DNA of 64,000 nt from Candidatus Merdivicinus excrementipullorum (GCA_018716725.1 DVJP01000039.1:42945-106944); one strand, 5' to 3'; numbered from the stretch's first letter, positions 18,677 to 28,457 are shown. The notes: generated by a model not told the origin, from the sequence alone. A program made the numbers and translations.

Positions 18677-18910
18677 ATGGAAGAATTGCTGATTACCCTG
18701 GCCAAGGGCCTGGTTGAAAAGAAAGATGCGGTCAAGGTGACTGTGGACGCCCCCAATGAGGAAGGCGTCACCGTTTACCACCTGAACGTGGACCCGTCCG
18801 ACATGGGCCGGGTTATCGGGAAACAGGGCCGGATCGCCAAGGCCATCCGCACTGTGGTGCGCGCCAGCGCCTCCATGCGGGACGAAAAGGTCATGGTTGA
18901 AATCGACTAA
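18677..18910 (+). CDS. khpA: KH domain RNA-binding protein KhpA (YlqC)
   Basis: LNVDPSDMGRVIGKQGRIAKAIRTVVRA; position between rpsP and rimM. Confidence 0.93.
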   Translation: MEELLITLAKGLVEKKDAVKVTVDAPNEEGVTVYHLNVDPSDMGRVIGKQGRIAKAIRTVVRASASMRDEKVMVEID

Positions 18911-18922
18911 GGTTTCCGGCAA

Positions 18923-18959
18923 GCGGAGCTGCGCCCACCCTGGGCCTGCTCCGTTTTTC
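18923..18959 (+). terminator. Internal Rho-independent terminator inside the SRP/ribosome operon
   Basis: CGGAGC (924-929) pairs with GCTCCG (948-953), followed by TTTTT. Confidence 0.6.
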
Positions 18960-18980
18960 TGTCTGAAAGGAGGAACTGCG

Positions 18981-19616
18981 GTGCTGCACGTCTGTCCGTC
19001 CTGCGGGAAATATTCTGAGGATTTGTGCTTTTCAGAGGATAAAAACGCGGTAGTCTGCCCAGTCTGCGGGGCCGGCGTCCCCATCCGGCGGTACCCCTTA
19101 TTTTGGATTACCGGGGCCAGCTGCGCCGGGAAATCTTCCGTCAACAGGGAGCTGTTTTTGCAGGACAACGGCCTGATTGTTTTGGAAAGCGACATCCTTT
19201 GGGATGAAAAATGGGAGGCTATGGGGGACAATTACCGGGCATACCGCCGCACCTGGCTGCGGGTCTGCCAGAACGTCTGCCAGCAAGCCGGAAAGCCCGC
19301 CGTCTTATGCGGCTGCTGCGAGCCTTCCCAGTTTGCCGGGCTTTCGGAAACGGGATTTTTCACCGGCATCCACTTCCTGGCGGTGGTCTGCCGGGACCAG
19401 GCGCTGGAACGACGCATGGACCGCCGGGGCATGACGGACCCCGGTTTCCGCCGCGCCCATCGGGACTTTAACCGCTGGTTTTACGAAAATCACAGGAAAA
19501 CGACCCCGCCCATCACCCTGCTGGACACCTCGGACCTGTCACCGGCTCAGGCTGCGGAGCAGGCCCTTGCCTGGTGCCGGGAAATTCTTGCAAAGGAGAA
19601 TCCATATGAGCGCTGA
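18981..19616 (+). CDS. P-loop nucleotide kinase-like protein with N-terminal zinc-ribbon
   Basis: CPSC..CPVCG zinc-ribbon then WITGASCAGKSSVNREL Walker A; GTG start at 18981 after AAAGGAGG. Confidence 0.7.
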   Translation: MLHVCPSCGKYSEDLCFSEDKNAVVCPVCGAGVPIRRYPLFWITGASCAGKSSVNRELFLQDNGLIVLESDILWDEKWEAMGDNYRAYRRTWLRVCQNVCQQAGKPAVLCGCCEPSQFAGLSETGFFTGIHFLAVVCRDQALERRMDRRGMTDPGFRRAHRDFNRWFYENHRKTTPPITLLDTSDLSPAQAAEQALAWCREILAKENPYER

Positions 19617-20112
19617 CAAGCTGGAAATCGGAAAAATCGTGGCTATCCACGCCCTAAAAGGGGAAATGCGGGTGCAGCCCTGGTGCGATACCCCCGCCTT
19701 TGCCGTAAAATTTAAACGGATGTTTTTGGACGGAGAAGAATACAAGGTGCAGTCCGCCCGGCCCCATAAAAATATTGTGATTGTAAAGCTCCAGGGCATC
19801 GACACCCCGGAACTGGCCCAGAAGCAGATTAACAAAATTCTCTATGTGGACCGCAGCGACATCAAACTGAGCAAAGGCACCTATTTTATCGCCGACCTCA
19901 TTGGGTTAAAGGTCGTAGACGCGGACGACGAATCCCTGGTGTACGGGGAGCTGACCGACGTGAGCCAGACCGGCGCCAACGACGTTTACCACATCCTCTT
20001 TGCCGACGGCAAGACCCGTTACATCCCCGCCATCCCCCAGGTGGTCAAAATGACCGACCTGGAGAACGGCGTCATGAAAATCAAGCCCCTGGACGGGCTG
20101 TTCGACGACTAA
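19606..20112 (+). CDS. rimM: Ribosome maturation factor RimM
   Basis: EIGKIVAIHALKGEMRVQPWCDTP, TYFIADLIGLKVVD, PAIPQVVKMTDLENGVMKIKPLDGLFDD. Confidence 0.95.
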   Translation: MSADKLEIGKIVAIHALKGEMRVQPWCDTPAFAVKFKRMFLDGEEYKVQSARPHKNIVIVKLQGIDTPELAQKQINKILYVDRSDIKLSKGTYFIADLIGLKVVDADDESLVYGELTDVSQTGANDVYHILFADGKTRYIPAIPQVVKMTDLENGVMKIKPLDGLFDD

Positions 20113-20121
20113 GGAGGCCCT

Positions 20122-20805
20122 ATGATCCGTTTTGACATCGCCACCCTGTTCCCGGAAATGTGCGAGGCTGTTCTGGGGGAAAGCATCATCGGCCGCGCCC
20201 GGAAAAAGGGGCTTTTGGAGATCCATTGCCACAATATCCGGGATTACTCCCCCGACCCCAAGCACCACCGGGTGGACGATTCCCCCTACGGCGGCGGAAA
20301 GGGCATGGTTATGCAGCCGGAGCCTATCTGGCAGTGCTATCTGGACGTGGTGCGGCAAAGCGGCTCCAAGCCCCATGTCATCTATCTGTCTCCCCAGGGA
20401 AAGACCCTGACCCAGCAAAAAGCCCTGGAGCTGCGGGAAATCCCCCACCTATTTTTGCTGTGCGGCCATTATGAAGGGGTGGACGAACGGGTCTTAGAAA
20501 AAATCGTAGATGAGGAAATTTCCATCGGGGACTACGTCCTCACCGGCGGCGAACTGGGGGCCATGGTGCTGGTGGACAGCGTTGCCCGTCTCTGCCCCGG
20601 GGTGCTGCCTTCGGAGGAATGCTACGAAAACGAGAGCCACATGAACGGCCTCCTAGAATACCCCCAGTACACCCGCCCTGAGGAATGGGAAGGGATGCGG
20701 GTGCCGGAGGTTTTGCTGTCCGGCCACCACGCCAATATTGAGCGCTGGCGCATGGAGCAGAGCGTGGAACGGACCATGAAAAAACGCCCGGATATGCTGA
20801 AATGA
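20122..20805 (+). CDS. trmD: tRNA (guanine-N1)-methyltransferase TrmD
   Basis: [59 protein letters not shown]. Confidence 0.97.
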   Translation: MIRFDIATLFPEMCEAVLGESIIGRARKKGLLEIHCHNIRDYSPDPKHHRVDDSPYGGGKGMVMQPEPIWQCYLDVVRQSGSKPHVIYLSPQGKTLTQQKALELREIPHLFLLCGHYEGVDERVLEKIVDEEISIGDYVLTGGELGAMVLVDSVARLCPGVLPSEECYENESHMNGLLEYPQYTRPEEWEGMRVPEVLLSGHHANIERWRMEQSVERTMKKRPDMLK

Positions 20806-21089
20806 AGGCCTTTTTTGAGTTTTCCACATTGTATGGCCTGTAAATTGTGGAAAGAAAAATGTGCGCAGTATACAAATATGTGGAAAACTATTATGGAAAT
20901 TTTAATCCTCTCACGAATTTCGGGAAAACCTTTGGATTCCTGCGGAAAATCGGTTGACTAGTTCCGGGACTGTGCTATAATATAAATGCTTCAATTTGTC
21001 AGAGGACAGGCGCGAAAAGGAAAGAAATGCCTGTCCGAGTTATACGCGCCGGATGCGGCGCAAGGTTATGGTATAGGAGAGTAAGAATT

Positions 21090-21353
21090 ATGTATTTGAA
21101 AGATGTAACTGTAAAAAATCAAGTTGGTCTCCACGCTCGTCCCGCTACTTTCTTCATCCAGAAAGCTAACGAGTTTAAATCCTCTGTCTGGGTGGAAAAG
21201 GAAGAGCGCCGGGTAAATGCAAAGAGCCTGCTGGGCGTACTGTCCCTGGGTATCGTCGGCGGCACCACCATCCGCATTATCGCGGACGGCGTTGACGAGC
21301 AGGCCGCGGTGGACAGCCTGGTCAAACTGGTTGATTCTGCTTTCGCGGAATAA
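21090..21353 (+). CDS. ptsH: HPr family phosphocarrier protein
   Basis: VTVKNQVGLHARPATFFIQKANEFKSSVWVEKEERRVNAKSLLGVLSLGI. Confidence 0.93.
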   Translation: MYLKDVTVKNQVGLHARPATFFIQKANEFKSSVWVEKEERRVNAKSLLGVLSLGIVGGTTIRIIADGVDEQAAVDSLVKLVDSAFAE

Positions 21354-21365
21354 ATCGCACGTACA

Positions 21366-21400
21366 AAGCCGGCGGGGTTCCTCGCCGGCTTCTTTCTTTA
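21366..21400 (+). terminator. Rho-independent terminator after HPr
   Basis: AAGCCGGCGGGG-TTC-CTCGCCGGCTT then T-rich. Confidence 0.65.
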
Positions 21401-21439
21401 TGGAGTCCGAAAACGCTGGATAAAAGGAGGCCGCCCCAT

Positions 21440-23287
21440 TTGACCATTGAAGAACTGAAACAAAAAGCCCTGAGCCTGACCCTTCAGCCCGGCGTTTACC
21501 TGATGAAGGACAAGCAGGGCACCATTATCTATGTGGGCAAGGCCAAGGCCCTAAAAAACCGGGTGGTCAGCTACTTCCGGGAAAACAGCTCCCACACGGA
21601 AAAGGTGCGGCAGATGGTGGCCCACGTCCACGATTTTGACTACATTGTCACCGGCAGCGAATTCGAGGCTCTGGTGCTGGAATGCAGCCTCATTAAGCTC
21701 CACAGTCCCAAATACAACATCCTGCTCAAGGACGACAAGGGGTACCACTACATCCACATTTCCGGCGGGGATTACCCCCGCATTACCGCCGCCAAGCAAA
21801 AGGACGGGGACGGAACCTACCTGGGGCCGTACGTCAGCTCCTACATCGTCAAGCAGAGCGTGGACGAGGCAAACCGGGTGTTCTGCCTGCCCAGCTGTTC
21901 CAAGCGGTTCCCCCAGGAATTCCGCAAGAGCCGCCCCTGCTTAAATTACCACATCCACCGGTGCTTTGGCCTCTGCCAGGGGAAGATGGGCAAGGAGGAG
22001 TACCAGAAGCTGGTGTGGGAAGCGGTAGAATATATCAAGCACGGCTCCGTTTCCTCCATCGGCAACCTGCAAAAGGAGATGGAGGAAGCGGCGGAGAACC
22101 TGGACTTTGAACGGGCGGCAAGGCTCCGGGACCGAATTCGAGCCATTCAGAAGATCACCGCCACCCAGCAGGTACTGCTTGACGCCGACAAAAACCTGGA
22201 CGTCATCGCCTTTGCCCAGAACCACCTGGTTATCTGCGCCGTGGTAATCCAGTACCGGGACGGCCGGCTTATGGATAAGCTCACCTACTTTTTTGAGGAT
22301 TCCTCCGATATGGGGGAGCTTCGGGGGGAATTCCTCACCCAGTATTACGCCGGGGCCAAGGACATCGCCCGGTGCGTGCTGTTAGACGAGCCGCCGGAGG
22401 ATTTGGAGCTGTTTGAACAGTTTGTGCGGCATCAGGCGGGCCACGCCGTTTCCGCCAGCGTCCCCCAGAAGGGCGACCGGAAAAAGCTCATTGAAATGGC
22501 CCGCAACAACGCCCTGGAACAGCTGTCCGACCGGGTGCAGCGCACCGGCAAGGAGGTGGCGGCCCTAGAGCAGCTGGGGAACCTCTTAAAGCTCCCCTCC
22601 CCGCCCATGTACATCGAGGCCTACGACATCTCCAACTGGGGCGAAACCGGCCGTGTAGGAGGCATGGTGGTGTTTGAAAACGGCCGGCCTTTAAAATCCG
22701 ACTACAAACGGTTTGCCATCAAGGAAGTGGCCGGGCAGGACGACTTTGCCTCCATGGCGGAGGTCCTGCGGCGGCGGATGCTCCGTTTCAAGGAGGGGGA
22801 CCCGGGCTTTTCCCGGATGCCGGACTTAATTCTCTTAGACGGCGGCAAGGGCCAGGTTTCGGCGGTGCGGAAGGTATTTGAGGAATTGCAAATTGACGTC
22901 CCGCTGTTCGGCATGGTGAAAGATAACCGCCACCGGACCCGGGCCATTGTCAGCGAGGAAGGGGAAATCGCCCTTTCAGCGGTGAAATCCGCCTTCACCT
23001 TTGTCACCGCCATTCAGGACGAGGTGCACCGGTTCGCTTTGGCTTACCAGCGGACGCTGCACAAAAAAGCAAACTACGACAGCGACTTGAAAAAGCTGCC
23101 TGGCATCGGGGACGCCCGGGCAAAAGCCCTCCTGCGGGAATTCCGCACCAAAAAGCGGATGCTGGAGGCTTCGCCGGAGGAATTGGCACAGGCGGCAAAG
23201 CTCTCTTTGGAAAAGGCCGAAGCCCTTTGGGCCGGGCTGCACGAGATGTGGGGCGGCCAGGATTCCGCCGAAAATGCCGCCAAGTGA
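21440..23287 (+). CDS. uvrC: Excinuclease ABC subunit UvrC
   Basis: PGVYLMKDKQGTIIYVGKAKALKNRVVSYF, UvrBC and C-terminal HhH (LPGIGDARAKALLREF); TTG start. Confidence 0.97.
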   Translation: MTIEELKQKALSLTLQPGVYLMKDKQGTIIYVGKAKALKNRVVSYFRENSSHTEKVRQMVAHVHDFDYIVTGSEFEALVLECSLIKLHSPKYNILLKDDKGYHYIHISGGDYPRITAAKQKDGDGTYLGPYVSSYIVKQSVDEANRVFCLPSCSKRFPQEFRKSRPCLNYHIHRCFGLCQGKMGKEEYQKLVWEAVEYIKHGSVSSIGNLQKEMEEAAENLDFERAARLRDRIRAIQKITATQQVLLDADKNLDVIAFAQNHLVICAVVIQYRDGRLMDKLTYFFEDSSDMGELRGEFLTQYYAGAKDIARCVLLDEPPEDLELFEQFVRHQAGHAVSASVPQKGDRKKLIEMARNNALEQLSDRVQRTGKEVAALEQLGNLLKLPSPPMYIEAYDISNWGETGRVGGMVVFENGRPLKSDYKRFAIKEVAGQDDFASMAEVLRRRMLRFKEGDPGFSRMPDLILLDGGKGQVSAVRKVFEELQIDVPLFGMVKDNRHRTRAIVSEEGEIALSAVKSAFTFVTAIQDEVHRFALAYQRTLHKKANYDSDLKKLPGIGDARAKALLREFRTKKRMLEASPEELAQAAKLSLEKAEALWAGLHEMWGGQDSAENAAK

Positions 23288-23468
23288 AACAATGCCTTTC
23301 TCGATACCCGGCCGGAATGGGGATTATTCATTCTGTCCTAAAAAAAAATGCAAAAATCCCGAAAATAGTGATAGAGTTCTGAGTTTTTTTCCGCTATAAT
23401 AAAGGGAAAGGGATAGAATTCCCATTTTAGGGAGGATTCCCTGATGACAAAAAATGGAGGAATGGATT

Positions 23469-24104
23469 ATGGCTATTCTGGAAGAAATCAGCACCTACCT
23501 GCAAAACGGCCGCGCGCCCAAGGTAAAAGAACTGGTTCAGCAGGCGATCGATGAGGGCATCGAGCCTGCGAAGATCCTCAACGAGGGGCTTCTCTCCGGC
23601 ATGGACGTTATTGGCGAGAAATTCAAAAATAACGAAGTTTTCGTACCGGAAGTTCTGATTGCCGCCCGCGCCATGAACGCCGGCGTCGGCATCCTGAAAC
23701 CCTACCTGGTTTCCGCTGGTGTGGAATCCAAGGGCACCGCTGTTATCGGCACCGTAAAAGGCGACCTGCATGACATCGGCAAAAACCTGGTCAAGATGAT
23801 GATGGAAGGCAAAGGCCTGAAAGTCGTTGACCTGGGCGTCGACGTTTCCGCTGAGCAGTTCTACAATGCCGCTATGGAAAACGATGCCAACATCGTTTGC
23901 TGCTCCGCTCTGCTGACCACCACCATGAGCGAGATGAAGAACGTTGTGGACTACTTCACCGAAAAAGGCCAGCGCGACAAAGTGAAGATCATGGTTGGCG
24001 GCGCTCCCGTTACCCAGAACTTCTGCGATTCTATCGGCGCTGACTGCTACACCTCCGACGCGGCTTCCGCTGCGGACGCTGCTCTGAGCTTCTGCCAGGC
24101 TTAA
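23469..24104 (+). CDS. Corrinoid (B12-binding) protein of methyltransferase systems
   Basis: Four-helix cap (GLLSGMDVIGEKFKNNEVFVPEVLIAARAM) and GTVKGDLHDIGKNLV B12-binding motif. Confidence 0.92.
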   Translation: MAILEEISTYLQNGRAPKVKELVQQAIDEGIEPAKILNEGLLSGMDVIGEKFKNNEVFVPEVLIAARAMNAGVGILKPYLVSAGVESKGTAVIGTVKGDLHDIGKNLVKMMMEGKGLKVVDLGVDVSAEQFYNAAMENDANIVCCSALLTTTMSEMKNVVDYFTEKGQRDKVKIMVGGAPVTQNFCDSIGADCYTSDAASAADAALSFCQA

Positions 24105-24119
24105 TCGCGGGCGCGCAAA

Positions 24120-24163
24120 ACAAAAACCTGCCGGGTTTTAAAACGGCAGGTTTTTGTTTTTAT
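24120..24163 (+). terminator. Strong Rho-independent terminator
   Basis: AAAAACCTGCCG-GGTTTTAAAA-CGGCAGGTTTTTGTTTTT. Confidence 0.85.
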
Positions 24164-24175
24164 CAGGAAGCCGTT

Positions 24176-25015
24176 TCAGCTGTCCAGATACGGGGCGCAG
24201 AGTTTTCGCATTTCCCCGCAAAGCTCCTGAAGGAGCCGGACGGCCGTCTCCGGGGAACCGCCCAAGGAACGGAACACCCGGTTTACCCTTTGGGAGTAAT
24301 TTTCGGGGGCCTTGACAAAGGCATCGACCCGGAGGGCCGCTTTCTTTTCATTTAAGCACCATTGGCCGTTTAAGGCAAACAGGGCCTGGTTCATGGCCGA
24401 AACCGAACGGAACAGATGCCCGGCCACATAAGAAAGGTCGCCTTTGGATAGGCTTTTTTCCGCCAGCATGCAGGAAAACCCGGCTTCAAAACCGAAAAAA
24501 CGGATTAAGGCTTCCTTTAATGCCGCAGGATACGGCTCCGCCTTTTCTTTTAACTGGGAAAAATTCTCATTCTTCGCGTACAGCAGCCGGGAGGCGGCCA
24601 GTTCCCCCCGGTACATAATATCCAGAAAGGCGTGGGGGTGCCCCGTCTGGTAATGGGCGGAAAATTCGCCCCGTTCCGCGGATTCCACCGCCTTTTTTAC
24701 CCGGTTTCCATCCCGCAGGATCAGATCCACCGGCACGCCGTCTATAATAAGCCAGCCGCCGCAGTTGACCCAGGGACCCCAGCCCCCTTCGGGGCAGACG
24801 AGGTTTTCCCGGTGTTTGTCGTCTAAGCTCCAGGCAATGGCGTTCAGCTGTTCCAAATCCAGAGTTTCCCAGTCATAATAAACGCCGACATCCAGGTCCG
24901 AATCCGGCCCCGCTGTGCCGGTTACCTGGGAACCGCCCAGGACAATCCCCTGGACGCCGGGGCAGACCTTCACGGACGCCGTAATTTTTTGCAAAAGTTT
25001 CTCCAAATCCTCCAT
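24176..25015 (-). CDS. Nucleotidyltransferase-domain protein
   Basis: GIVLGGSQVTGTAGPDSDLDVGVYYD (GS-x9-DxD motif). Confidence 0.8.
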   Translation of the reverse strand: MEDLEKLLQKITASVKVCPGVQGIVLGGSQVTGTAGPDSDLDVGVYYDWETLDLEQLNAIAWSLDDKHRENLVCPEGGWGPWVNCGGWLIIDGVPVDLILRDGNRVKKAVESAERGEFSAHYQTGHPHAFLDIMYRGELAASRLLYAKNENFSQLKEKAEPYPAALKEALIRFFGFEAGFSCMLAEKSLSKGDLSYVAGHLFRSVSAMNQALFALNGQWCLNEKKAALRVDAFVKAPENYSQRVNRVFRSLGGSPETAVRLLQELCGEMRKLCAPYLDS

Positions 25016-25069
25016 TGGTTTCCCTTTCAGCTTTTTCCACATTCTTCCCTGGAATCAGTGGAAAACGGA

Positions 25070-25639
25070 TTATTTTTTATTAGGAGTTTCGTCCTCCCGG
25101 CGGTTTTTGCCGCAAAACCCCTCCTGGTACATTTCAATGCACTTAGAAACCACTTTCACTGCTTCGCCTGCGCCTTTGACCTCGTCCACAGCGGTTTCCT
25201 TGTTTTCCAGGGCTTTATACACCTGGAAAAAGTGGGTCATTTCATCGAAAATATGGGGCGGCAGCTCGCTGATGTCGTGGTAGACATTGTAAGTAGGGTC
25301 GTTAAAGGGGATGGCGATAATCTTTTCGTCGTCCCGGCCGTTGTCGATCATCTTAATTATGCCGATGGGGTAGCAGCGCACCAGGGTCAGCGGCTCCAGC
25401 TCCTCGGAGCAGAGGACCAGCACGTCCAGTGGGTCGCCGTCGTCTGCATAGGTCCGGGGGATCAGGCCGTAGTTGGCCGGATAGTGGGTAGAGGTGTACA
25501 GGATCCGGTCCAGGATAATGAACCCGGTTTCCTTGTCCAGCTCGTATTTTTTCTTGCTGCCCTTGGTAATCTCAATGACCGCGATAAAGTCGTCCGGATG
25601 AATCCGGGAAGGATTCATGTCATGCCAGATATTGCTCAT
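25070..25639 (-). CDS. ppa: Inorganic pyrophosphatase (family I)
   Basis: KKKYELDKETGFIILDRILYTSTHYPANYGLIPRTYADDGDPLDVLVL. Confidence 0.93.
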   Translation of the reverse strand: MSNIWHDMNPSRIHPDDFIAVIEITKGSKKKYELDKETGFIILDRILYTSTHYPANYGLIPRTYADDGDPLDVLVLCSEELEPLTLVRCYPIGIIKMIDNGRDDEKIIAIPFNDPTYNVYHDISELPPHIFDEMTHFFQVYKALENKETAVDEVKGAGEAVKVVSKCIEMYQEGFCGKNRREDETPNKK

Positions 25640-25665
25640 GATAATTCTCCTTTTCTCTAGTAAAA

Positions 25666-26775
25666 TTAACGCCACAGAAGCAGCCCTGCCGCCAGCATAA
25701 CCAGCAGGTATGCAAAATTCCAGGCGGTAAATACGGCGAAATATTTCCCTGCTTTGGCCCCCTCGCTTTTGGCGTACAGCCGGAAGGAAATGAGGCTTGC
25801 CATGGAGGCGATTAAAGTGCCAAGCCCGCCGATGTTGGTCCCGGCCAAGAGCCCTTGCCAATTGTCCGTAAAGCCGGACAGCATCAATGCCGCGGGGACG
25901 TTGCTGATAAACTGGCTCACCAGGGCGGAAATCACCATTTCCCGGCCTTTCAGCAGGCCGGAAACCCAGCTTTCCACCGCCGGGATGCTGCCCAAATTGC
26001 CCACCAAAATGAAGAAGAACACAAAGGTAACGAGAAGACTGTAATCCACCCGCTTCAAAATTTCCCGGTCCGCCAAAGCCAGGGCCGCCGCTACAACAGC
26101 CAAGGCCAGCTGCCACGGGATCGCGCGAAAGACAGCCAGCAGGCTGAGAATAAACAGCGCCCCATAAAAGAGGGCCTTCCGCCGGTGAAAGACGGCTTCC
26201 CCGCCCTTTGGGGCAATATTTTGCGCCGGAAGCCGGGAAACCAGCACTCCGCCGGCAGTCAGCAAAAGCCCTATGAGGCAAAGCGGCCCGGTTATCGATA
26301 AAAATTCCCCCATGCCCATGCCATACCGGGAATAGAGGTAAAGGTTCTGGGGGTTCCCAAAGGGGGTCAATGCGCTGCCCAGGTTGGCCCCGACAGTTTC
26401 CATGACCACCGTGATTATCAGCACCCGCTGCCCCGCCTCCCGGAGCATCAGGATGGTCAGGGGCACAAAGGTAATGAGGGCCACGTCGTTGGTGATAAAC
26501 ATGGACAGGCCCAATGCCGCCAAAACCAGCAGCAAAGACAGCCTCCGGACCGTCCCCGCTTTCCGGGACAAAACCCGGGCCAGGGCGTCAAATACCCCGG
26601 CTCCGGAAAGTCCGGCCACCGCCGCCATTAAGCAGAACAGGATGCCCAGGGTCCGGAAATCAATATACGAAAGATACTCCGCCGACGGCGGCACAAAAAA
26701 GACGGATAGGAAGGCCAGCGTCCCGGAAATTACCAGCACCGGCTCCTTTTTGAGAAAGGTTTGAACCGCCGCCAT
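25666..26775 (-). CDS. SLC13/ArsB-like anion permease
   Basis: Polytopic; FITNDVALITFVPLTILMLREAG, GANLGSALTPFGNPQNLYLY, SQFISNVPAALMLSGF, GTNIGGLGTLIASMASLI. Confidence 0.85.
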   Translation of the reverse strand: MAAVQTFLKKEPVLVISGTLAFLSVFFVPPSAEYLSYIDFRTLGILFCLMAAVAGLSGAGVFDALARVLSRKAGTVRRLSLLLVLAALGLSMFITNDVALITFVPLTILMLREAGQRVLIITVVMETVGANLGSALTPFGNPQNLYLYSRYGMGMGEFLSITGPLCLIGLLLTAGGVLVSRLPAQNIAPKGGEAVFHRRKALFYGALFILSLLAVFRAIPWQLALAVVAAALALADREILKRVDYSLLVTFVFFFILVGNLGSIPAVESWVSGLLKGREMVISALVSQFISNVPAALMLSGFTDNWQGLLAGTNIGGLGTLIASMASLISFRLYAKSEGAKAGKYFAVFTAWNFAYLLVMLAAGLLLWR

Positions 26776-27251
26776 CAGCTTTCCTTCCCCTTGCAGACAT
26801 CCACCCAGCCTTGGGCCTTGGAATACTCCGCCAATTCCCCGCAGCTTAAGGCAATGGCGGAATTGGCGCTGCCGCAGGCGGGATACACCGTGTCGTACGC
26901 CTTTAAGGATTCGTCCAGGTACACCCGGCAACCTGCGGGATTGGCAAAGGGGCAGACGCCCCCCGGCGCATGGCCGGTCATAGGCTCCACATCCTCAAAA
27001 GACAGCATTTTCGCCTTTTTGTGGAAGGCCTGTTTGAATTTGGCGTTGTCAATTTTCCGGTCGCCCGCCGCCAAAATCAGCAGGCACTCCCCTTCCTCCC
27101 CGTAAAGAGAGATGGTCTTGGCGATGCGGCCAGGCTCCGTCCCCAGAGCCTGGGCCGCCAGCTCCACAGTGGCGCTGGAGACCGGGAATTCCATCACGTC
27201 CCCTTCCCGTCCGAATTGTCTGAAATACTCTTTTACCTGCTCAATTGCCAT
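26775..27251 (-). CDS. YbaK/EbsC family aminoacyl-tRNA deacylase-like protein
   Basis: EPGRIAKTISLYG, EDVEPMTGHAPGGVCPFANP. Confidence 0.9.
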   Translation of the reverse strand: MAIEQVKEYFRQFGREGDVMEFPVSSATVELAAQALGTEPGRIAKTISLYGEEGECLLILAAGDRKIDNAKFKQAFHKKAKMLSFEDVEPMTGHAPGGVCPFANPAGCRVYLDESLKAYDTVYPACGSANSAIALSCGELAEYSKAQGWVDVCKGKES

Positions 27252-27279
27252 GCTTCTGATTCCCTCTTTTGCTGAATTT

Positions 27280-28134
27280 TTACCGCCCGCGGCCCTTGCC
27301 CATGGATTTGCGGAAAACGCTGGGGCTGCATCCAGCGTATTGGCGGAAACACTGGGCGAAATGGTAGGCCGAGCTGTAAGAAAGCTGGCGGCCGATTTCC
27401 TTCACCGGCAGGTCCGTTTCCAAAAGCAGGTCGCAGGCCCGCTGCATCCGGACCCCCCGCAGATATTCCATGGGGGAGGTGCCGAAATGGGCCTTAAAAA
27501 TCCGGATGAGATAAAATTTGGACACGCCGGCGGCGGCAGAAAGCTCCTCTAAGGAGGTTTCCTGCTCAATATGGGCCAGCAGATATTCCCTGGCCCGTTC
27601 CACATGGCGGCGCTGGGCGCCGTAGCAGAGGTTCTGGGCCGTCATGCGGCACAGGGCAAGCTGCAAGCAGGCCGAAGCCTCCAAAAGCCGCATCAAGTCC
27701 TGGCCTTCCGCTAAAATGGAGAGCACCTGTTCCAAAAGGGGCAGGCTTTCCCGGGTATTCCGCCGCAGAATCGTCCCGGAACCGGAAATCTCCAGCTTTT
27801 CCCGGAGAAAATCCACCATCTGGCCGGTAAAGCTCACCCACAAAATGGACCAGGGATGTTCCGCGCCGGCTCCGTAAACATGGGTGTCCCCGGGCAGAAG
27901 CAGCACCGCCTCCCCGCTGTTCACCAGCGTCACCCGGCCGTCGATTTCCGCAAAACCCTGCCCTTCCGTACAAAACAGCAGAAGGCAGCAGCTGCCGTCC
28001 TCCTGTTCCATATACTGGCCTTCCGCCCTGTTAAAATAGCCCGCAAGCCGCACTTCGATATTCCGCAGAAAGGGGATATCGCCGTCCGACGCGGGCGTTA
28101 CCAGCACACGGGTATTTTTGTCCACACACTGCAC
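27280..28134 (-). CDS. AraC family transcriptional regulator (start codon uncertain)
   Basis: Cupin N-terminus; C-terminal HTH LSAAAGVSKFYLIRIFKAHFGTSPMEYLRGVRMQRACDLLLETDLPVKEIGRQLSYSSAYHFAQCFRQYAGCSP. Confidence 0.88.
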   Translation of the reverse strand: MQCVDKNTRVLVTPASDGDIPFLRNIEVRLAGYFNRAEGQYMEQEDGSCCLLLFCTEGQGFAEIDGRVTLVNSGEAVLLLPGDTHVYGAGAEHPWSILWVSFTGQMVDFLREKLEISGSGTILRRNTRESLPLLEQVLSILAEGQDLMRLLEASACLQLALCRMTAQNLCYGAQRRHVERAREYLLAHIEQETSLEELSAAAGVSKFYLIRIFKAHFGTSPMEYLRGVRMQRACDLLLETDLPVKEIGRQLSYSSAYHFAQCFRQYAGCSPSVFRKSMGKGRGR

Positions 28135-28228
28135 CCCCGAAATTGCCTTTTCTTTTATGATACCACATTCCGCGCTTCCAGGCAAGAGCAACCTGCCGCA
28201 TTTTCCAAAAATTTCCGGAAAATAGGAA

Positions 28229-28263
28229 GGCGTCCATGCCATGAAATTCATGACATGGACGCC
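28229..28263. repeat. Nearly perfect long hairpin
   Basis: GGCGTCCATG-c-CATGAA-a-TTCATG-a-CATGGACGCC. Confidence 0.85.
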
Positions 28264-28383
28264 CCGGTATGAGAAAACGATTGAATGCCCGCAGTTAATA
28301 AAGGAGGATCAGCAGGAACAATAAAGACAGCGGCCCCGCACCTATTGCGTACAAAAAATACCAATAAAACTTTGCAATCAGTG

Positions 28384-28434
28384 TTGACAAGTTTACTTGG
28401 AATATGTATAATAAAAACAGCCAAGTAAACTTGG
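28384..28434 (+). promoter_or_regulatory. Consensus promoter TTGACA-N17-TATAAT with two operator-like palindromes
   Basis: TTGACA 28384-28389, TATAAT 28407-28412; aCAAGTTTACTTGg 28387-28400 and CCAAGTAAACTTGG 28421-28434. Confidence 0.85.
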
Positions 28435-28457
28435 CGCGAAGAAGGGAGAGAAAGAGT

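Noticed and set aside
20806-21089. Small RNA gene between trmD and ptsH
   Set aside because: A promoter and a GGACAGGC...GCCTGTCC hairpin are visible but nothing beyond an ordinary leader can be supported
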